DNA of 64,000 bases from assembly GCF_019038395.1 (NCBI RefSeq), contig NZ_JAGFXZ010000007.1, positions 36,374 to 100,373 on the forward strand, in the 5' to 3' direction. Position numbers and translations under genes: made by a program. Below are positions 59,987-64,000 of the stretch, in pieces (position 1 is the first letter of the stretch; each line of letters opens with the position of its first letter). Below the pieces are notes generated by a model. The model saw only the letters and a program-made list of their open reading frames with translations. It was not told the DNA's origin and did not search any database. The stretch is from Acinetobacter sp. BY419. GTDB lineage: Bacteria > Pseudomonadota > Gammaproteobacteria > Pseudomonadales > Moraxellaceae.

Positions 59987-61090
59987 ATGCAACAGCAATC
60001 TAATGGGCAAAACAAATTTTTGATTGATGCTGATATCGGAGATGATGATGTCACATTACCGAGCTTACCTGCGGTCAATGTGCCTATCGTAGAAACGCCA
60101 GGTGAAACAGCTGTAGTTTCTGCACCTGCCTTAACAGAAGCAGAGACCGAAGATGCTGCGGCTAAAGGTGGCTTCTTTAGCCGTATGAAAGAGGGTTTAA
60201 CCAAAACCCGTAAAAATCTTGCCGGTGGGATGGTCAATATCCTGATTGGTGGTAAAGAAATTGATGATGAATTATTAGAAGAAGTCGAAGAGCAGCTTTT
60301 GGTGGCCGATATTGGTGTTGAAGCAACCAGAACTATTATCGCTAACCTGACTGAACGTACAGCACGTGGTGATCTGATCTACTCGCATTCACTCTATAAA
60401 GCGCTTCAGGAAGAACTGGTGGCTTTATTGGCACCACGGGTAAAACCGATGCATATTGATCCGAATAAATCACCTTATGTGATTTTGGTGGTCGGTGTGA
60501 ATGGTGTCGGTAAAACCACCACGATTGGCAAACTGGCCAAACGCCTACAAGGTGAAGGTAAGACTGTCATGCTGGCAGCAGGTGATACTTTCCGTGCAGC
60601 TGCAACTGAACAGCTACAGATCTGGGGTGAGCGTAATAATATTGCGGTCGTGGCTCAAGGCCATGGTGCAGACTCAGCTTCGGTCATTTTCGATGCTTTT
60701 GAAAGTGCTCGTGCCAAAGGTGTAGATGTATTAATTGCTGATACAGCCGGTCGTTTGCATAACAAAGGTTATTTAATGCAGGAATTGACCAAAATAAAAC
60801 GTGTCATGCAGAAAATTGATGCTACTGCACCGCATGAAGTCATGTTGGTTGTGGATGCCGGAACAGGCCAGAATGCCATTAACCAGGTCGAAATGTTTGA
60901 TGAGGCTGTAGGCTTAACCGGTTTGACGATTACGAAACTGGATGGCACTGCCAAAGGTGGTGTGCTGTTTAATATCGCCAGTCGTACCCATGTGCCGATT
61001 CGCTTTATTGGGGTGGGTGAAAAAATTGATGATTTACGCCCATTCTCTGCCAAATCTTTTGTTGCTGCATTGTTTGAAACTGAAAAATGA
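59987..61090 (+). CDS. ftsY: Signal recognition particle receptor FtsY
   Basis: SRP receptor GTPase that brings ribosome-nascent chain complexes to the membrane. 367 residues. Acidic, variable N-terminal A region (about 1-60), then the NG domain with GVNGVGKTTTIGKLA (P-loop), DTFRAAATEQLQIWGERN, DTAGRLHNKGYLM and TKLDGTAKGG. AAGGA lies six bases before ATG 59987. A terminator follows. Confidence 0.96.
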   Translation: MQQQSNGQNKFLIDADIGDDDVTLPSLPAVNVPIVETPGETAVVSAPALTEAETEDAAAKGGFFSRMKEGLTKTRKNLAGGMVNILIGGKEIDDELLEEVEEQLLVADIGVEATRTIIANLTERTARGDLIYSHSLYKALQEELVALLAPRVKPMHIDPNKSPYVILVVGVNGVGKTTTIGKLAKRLQGEGKTVMLAAGDTFRAAATEQLQIWGERNNIAVVAQGHGADSASVIFDAFESARAKGVDVLIADTAGRLHNKGYLMQELTKIKRVMQKIDATAPHEVMLVVDAGTGQNAINQVEMFDEAVGLTGLTITKLDGTAKGGVLFNIASRTHVPIRFIGVGEKIDDLRPFSAKSFVAALFETEK

Positions 61091-61109
61091 ATAATGCGTT
61101 ATAGTTCAC

Positions 61110-61142
61110 ACAAACTCCGCTAAGTGCGGAGTTTGTTGTTTT
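61110..61142 (+). terminator. Rho-independent terminator after ftsY
   Basis: CAAACTCCGC-TAAGT-GCGGAGTTTG then TTGTTTTT. The stem is 10 base pairs. Confidence 0.85.
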
Positions 61143-61266
61143 TAAAGGGTTTGAATGTTCTAAAAAGCAGCTTGAAAATATCAAGCAGAGTTATCTGTCT
61201 CAATAAAACCATTATAATTATAGGGGATTATCCGGGCTGTTTTAGCTTGGTTTTGTGAGGTAGAGC

Positions 61267-61956
61267 ATGGCATTGCTAAATAAAATTGGTCAGGTATTAA
61301 CAAGCGATATAACCAAGGACTTTAAATTTTCGAAAAAAAACAAACCGAATAATGACTTGGAACTGACTTTTGTTGATCAATTGAAAAAGCGCCGTAGTGT
61401 CTATCAACTTGGAAAGCGGGTGCATTATAGTCAGGCTTATCTTTGCGAAATCATTCAGGAAGCCGTACGCAGTTGTCCTTCCGCGTATGATTCTCAAAGT
61501 ACGCGCATTGTGGTGTTATTTGCGGATTCTCATTATAAGTTCTGGGAAATTGTTAAACAGGTCCAACGCCAGCATGTACCAGGGCATATTTATGAAGGAG
61601 TAGAGCTGAAACTGAATCAGTGTACTCAAGCCTATGGCACGATTTTATTCTATGAAGATCAATCCGTGATTCAGCAATTACAAAAGAAAATGCCATTAAA
61701 TAGCGAGGATTTTCCAACATGGTCTGAACAGACTTCCGGTATGGCGCAATTTGCCGTATGGGCAACGCTGGCAGATTCTGGTTTGGGAGCATCCTTGCAG
61801 CATTATAATCCACTGATTGATGAAAAGATCGCTGAGCATTTTGACATTGAAAAGAACTGGTGGTTGCGTGCACAACTTTGCTTTGGTTCAATTGAGCAAG
61901 CGGTAGAAGAAAAATTACAAAAGTCGGATCAGCACCGTTTCAAAGTATTTAATTAA
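61267..61956 (+). CDS. Nitroreductase-family protein with N-terminal extension
   Basis: 229 residues. The FMN-binding core starts at about 38 with LKKRRSVYQLGKRV, then SCPSAYDSQSTRIVVLFA, YGTILFYEDQ and LGASLQHYNPLIDEKI. This is the short HBN1/Frm2-like or 'nitroreductase-like' group. Relative to the next gene it has 34 extra residues (KIGQVLTSDITKDFKFSKKN) ahead of the core. GAGGTAGAG precedes ATG 61267. The substrate is unknown. Confidence 0.85.
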   Translation: MALLNKIGQVLTSDITKDFKFSKKNKPNNDLELTFVDQLKKRRSVYQLGKRVHYSQAYLCEIIQEAVRSCPSAYDSQSTRIVVLFADSHYKFWEIVKQVQRQHVPGHIYEGVELKLNQCTQAYGTILFYEDQSVIQQLQKKMPLNSEDFPTWSEQTSGMAQFAVWATLADSGLGASLQHYNPLIDEKIAEHFDIEKNWWLRAQLCFGSIEQAVEEKLQKSDQHRFKVFN

Positions 61957-62152
61957 AATTCTATAGAACGCATGATCTCGAACGGCATGCTAGCGGTGCA
62001 TGGAATTAGATACAAATACGCTACTCAGAACTAAATCCGATTGTTCTATAAATAAAACACATTGTTATCGAAATGCACCTGTATTGGGTGCTTAAAGCAC
62101 GTAGTATGACTTTATCGAGTTACTGATAATCAAAATATACAGAGGTGAATTC

Positions 62153-62746
62153 ATGGCATTTTTAGATCAGATTAAGCAGCGCCGTAGTATTTATTCGATT
62201 GGAAAAAATGTAAGTCTGGATCAGGCAGAAATTGAAAAAATTATTAAAGATGCAGTGAAATACAGTCCTTCATCTTTTAACTCGCAAACATCACGTGTGG
62301 TAATTTTATTCGGGCAATCACATGATACCTTCTGGCATATTGTACGTGAAACTTTACGTGATCTTGTGTCAGCAGATGCATTTGAGGCGACCAATAGCAA
62401 GATCAATGCTTTTGCTGCAGGTTATGGTACCGCACTGTTTTATGAGGACCAGAATGTGGTGAAATCAATGCAGGAGCAGTTTGCACTCTATGCCGATAAT
62501 TTCCCGGTCTGGTCAGAGCATTCTTCTGCTATTGCACAGTTTGCAACCTGGACAGCTTTGGCAGAAAAAAATATTGGGGCTTCATTACAGCACTACAATC
62601 CAATTATTGATGAAGAAGTTGCACAAACTTTCGGAATACCATCTCACTGGAAACTTCGCGCTCAGTTGGTATTTGGTTCGATTGAAGCACCTGCAGGCGA
62701 AAAAACCTTTATAGATGATGCAGAGCGCTTTAAGACTTTCACATAA
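62153..62746 (+). CDS. Nitroreductase-family protein
   Basis: 197 residues, closely related to the preceding gene: LDQIKQRRSIYSIGKNV, YSPSSFNSQTSRVVILFG, YGTALFYEDQNVV and IGASLQHYNPIIDEEV are shared. It is the family's usual length, with FMN-binding RR and SSFNSQ in place. GAGGTG precedes ATG 62153. The two genes probably arose by tandem duplication; a terminator follows at 62772. Confidence 0.87.
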   Translation: MAFLDQIKQRRSIYSIGKNVSLDQAEIEKIIKDAVKYSPSSFNSQTSRVVILFGQSHDTFWHIVRETLRDLVSADAFEATNSKINAFAAGYGTALFYEDQNVVKSMQEQFALYADNFPVWSEHSSAIAQFATWTALAEKNIGASLQHYNPIIDEEVAQTFGIPSHWKLRAQLVFGSIEAPAGEKTFIDDAERFKTFT

Positions 62747-62771
62747 ATCGTTTTAGGTCGAAAAGTTAGAT

Positions 62772-62801
62772 GAAAAGAAGCACTTTAGTGCTTCTTTTTT
62801 T
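62772..62801 (+). terminator. Rho-independent terminator
   Basis: AAAAGAAGCAC-TTTA-GTGCTTCTTTTTTT. Confidence 0.88.
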
Positions 62802-62960
62802 ATATCTTAGAGTCATATTTATTAGATATTATGTGATATGTCTAGCCAAATAAATGCTAAAAACTCAGGCTGTATCACTCCAGCTTTGTCATAAAATTGT
62901 CATTTAGACGCAGCATAGTGCAGCTAATTTTTAATAAATAACCAAAAATGAGTAAAGGAT

Positions 62961-63567
62961 ATGGGTTTACCTATTGCAGCAACTGCCGCAGTATTTTTAT
63001 TTAGTACATCAGTTTTTCGGCAGTGACTGTCACAGTACCTGAAGAAATAAAAAGTGTTGCCGTAAATGACCAGGAGCTAAAGTCCGGTCTATTACGTTCT
63101 AATCAAGCTTATGCTTTAGATGCAAGTGTAAATGCGATCAGCGTACGCTATAACGAATTTTCCCAGCATACGGATAACTCACATGACATTTTAATGTCGG
63201 GTGTGGTTGCGCTTAAAACCCCAAGTCTTAAAGATGGTGAAACTTATCGTTTATTCCTCATTCAGGTGCCTGAAGATTTTGAAGCCGCACAGAAATATAA
63301 GGTCAGCCAATTATTGGTCCCTAGTATGATGCAAAAAATCAGCTGCTGGTTCAGCAGACGGGTGCTAAAGATGCAGCGAAACCATGGTTTGGAAATCGTA
63401 TGCTGACTAAAAAAGTTGATATGACAACTAAAGCTGCAACAGAAGTGAAGCAACCTGCAGTCGTATATACTCAGTTAGCGGATCAGGTTGATCAGCAGCT
63501 GATTCAATTATGGCAGAAGGCCTCGAAAACTGAGCGTCAAAAATTTATGGTGTGGCTCGCTGAGTAG
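62961..63567 (+). pseudogene. DUF2057-family protein gene disrupted by two frameshifts
   Basis: The protein can be read in three pieces: a signal-like start from ATG 62961 (MGLPIAATAAVFLFSTSVF), the main part from about 63020 (AVTVTVPEEIKSVAVNDQEL...) and the end from about 63330 (QLLVQQTGAKDAAKPWFGN ... KFMVWLAE), stopping at TAG 63565. The order and content match DUF2057 secreted proteins. Each junction needs one extra base: one T in the T5 near 63017 and one A in the A6 near 63324. They may be real mutations or homopolymer sequencing errors. Terminator follows at 63596. Confidence 0.78.
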
Positions 63568-63771
63568 ACAAATTAAAATATTCTTATGAAGAATCAAAAA
63601 GATCATGTTTAGGTGATCTTTTTTTATAAGAATAAGGCTGGGTAATTCACATTTGCTTAAACTTTTAATGCAGAAATAGATAGAAAAACTCAAAAAAAAT
63701 GTTAAAAATAACCTTTTAGGTCAAAAAATAAACGGATGGTTGCTTTTTTTGAATATTTCCAAGAAAAGCTC
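63568..63771. other. Intergenic stretch
   Basis: Contains the terminator at 63596-63627 and A/T-rich sequence upstream of the rRNA-type promoter. No gene seen. Confidence 0.5.
63596..63627 (+). terminator. Rho-independent terminator
   Basis: AAAAAGATCA-TGTTTAGG-TGATCTTTTTTT, following the DUF2057 gene. Confidence 0.8.
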
Positions 63772-63799
63772 TTGCGCTTGTTTTGAAACTGTATAGAAT
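63772..63799 (+). promoter_or_regulatory. Predicted rRNA operon P1-type promoter
   Basis: -35 TTGCGC (63772-63777), 16-base spacer typical of rrn promoters, -10 TAGAAT (63794-63799), followed by a short discriminator ACGCAGCAC. A/T-rich tracts upstream could act as an UP element. Confidence 0.5.
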
Positions 63800-64000
63800 A
63801 CGCAGCACACCAACGCAATGCATGAAACGAAAAGTTAAGTGATTGGGTTGGAGCTTAGAACTGACGAGGTTTTAAGAAGATCATTAAGAGCTTATGAAGA
63901 ACAACTTGTGTGGATTTTTACCGGTTGATTGATCGAAATTATTTTCATTGATTGATGGTAGAAATTACTCGAAGTTTATTTGAGAAATATTTGTCAGAAA
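63800..64000 (+). other. Probable 16S rRNA leader (rRNA operon begins beyond the window)
   Basis: No reading frame. The sequence AACAACTTGTGTGGATTTTT and CGAAATTATTTTCATTGATT is of the kind that precedes 16S rRNA in Acinetobacter as I remember it. The 16S gene itself is not reached. Recognition is from memory, not comparison. Confidence 0.5.

Overview
The window looks like chromosomal DNA of an Acinetobacter-type gammaproteobacterium (Moraxellaceae). The evidence is the moderate A+T content, many terminators of the form A-run/GCxx/CGAA or TTAG loop/T-run, and protein content typical of the group: a lone aconitase B, metZ, a pyrG-kdsA-eno-ftsB-ispD run, rodA, a cydP-cydA-cydB-cydX-ybgE bd-oxidase operon, two M16 peptidases divergent from ftsY, and several small Acinetobacter-like lipoproteins. 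Almost everything is housekeeping. No insertion sequence, prophage, CRISPR array or tRNA was seen.

Layout. 1-4319: 3' part of tamB. 4354-6650: a gene-poor stretch with a few tiny reading frames, five hairpin terminators in and around it and one candidate small RNA. 6654-10273: small acidic protein, xseA/xseB (minus strand), two lipoproteins and a small protein. 10571-13210: acnB. 13324-14067: an A+T-rich gene with an HNH-like Cys/His pattern, the best candidate for acquired DNA. 14244-20355: small proteins, a DASS anion transporter, an Lrp-type regulator, gltS and an alpha/beta hydrolase. 20944-23374: brnQ and map. 23621-29015: a LysR regulator, then a padR-hydrolase-sirtuin operon facing fadH. 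29252-31323: SnoaL-like protein, YheT-like hydrolase, lipoprotein. 31549-37762: pyrG, kdsA, eno, ftsB, ispD, rodA. 38563-41948: bd-oxidase operon. 42392-46598: porin, hinT, YARHG-like protein, a beta-hydroxyacid dehydrogenase and a PhaC-like hydrolase, all on the minus strand. 46741-54448: metZ, ybaB, recR, rnd, ycgL, a MoxR/VWA pair and trpB. 54592-56901: small proteins. 56825-59808: two M16 peptidases. 59987-62746: ftsY and two tandem nitroreductase-family proteins. 62961-63567: a DUF2057 gene broken by two one-base homopolymer deletions. From about 63770 the sequence looks like the promoter and leader of an rRNA operon that begins just beyond the window.

The most interesting arrangement is the divergent padR/fadH region. 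Two near-perfect palindromes, TGCAACATGTTGCA and TGCAACAAGTTGCA, lie exactly 42 bp apart centre to centre and bracket the predicted fadH promoter, while one lies in the predicted padR promoter spacer. The padR side continues into an alpha/beta hydrolase and a sirtuin that lacks the usual zinc cysteines. This suggests a locally controlled acyl-metabolism switch. Other points of interest are the HNH-like orphan gene, an orphan trpB with an inverted repeat upstream, the bd-oxidase operon with both small subunits, and the DUF333-I78 fusion lipoprotein.
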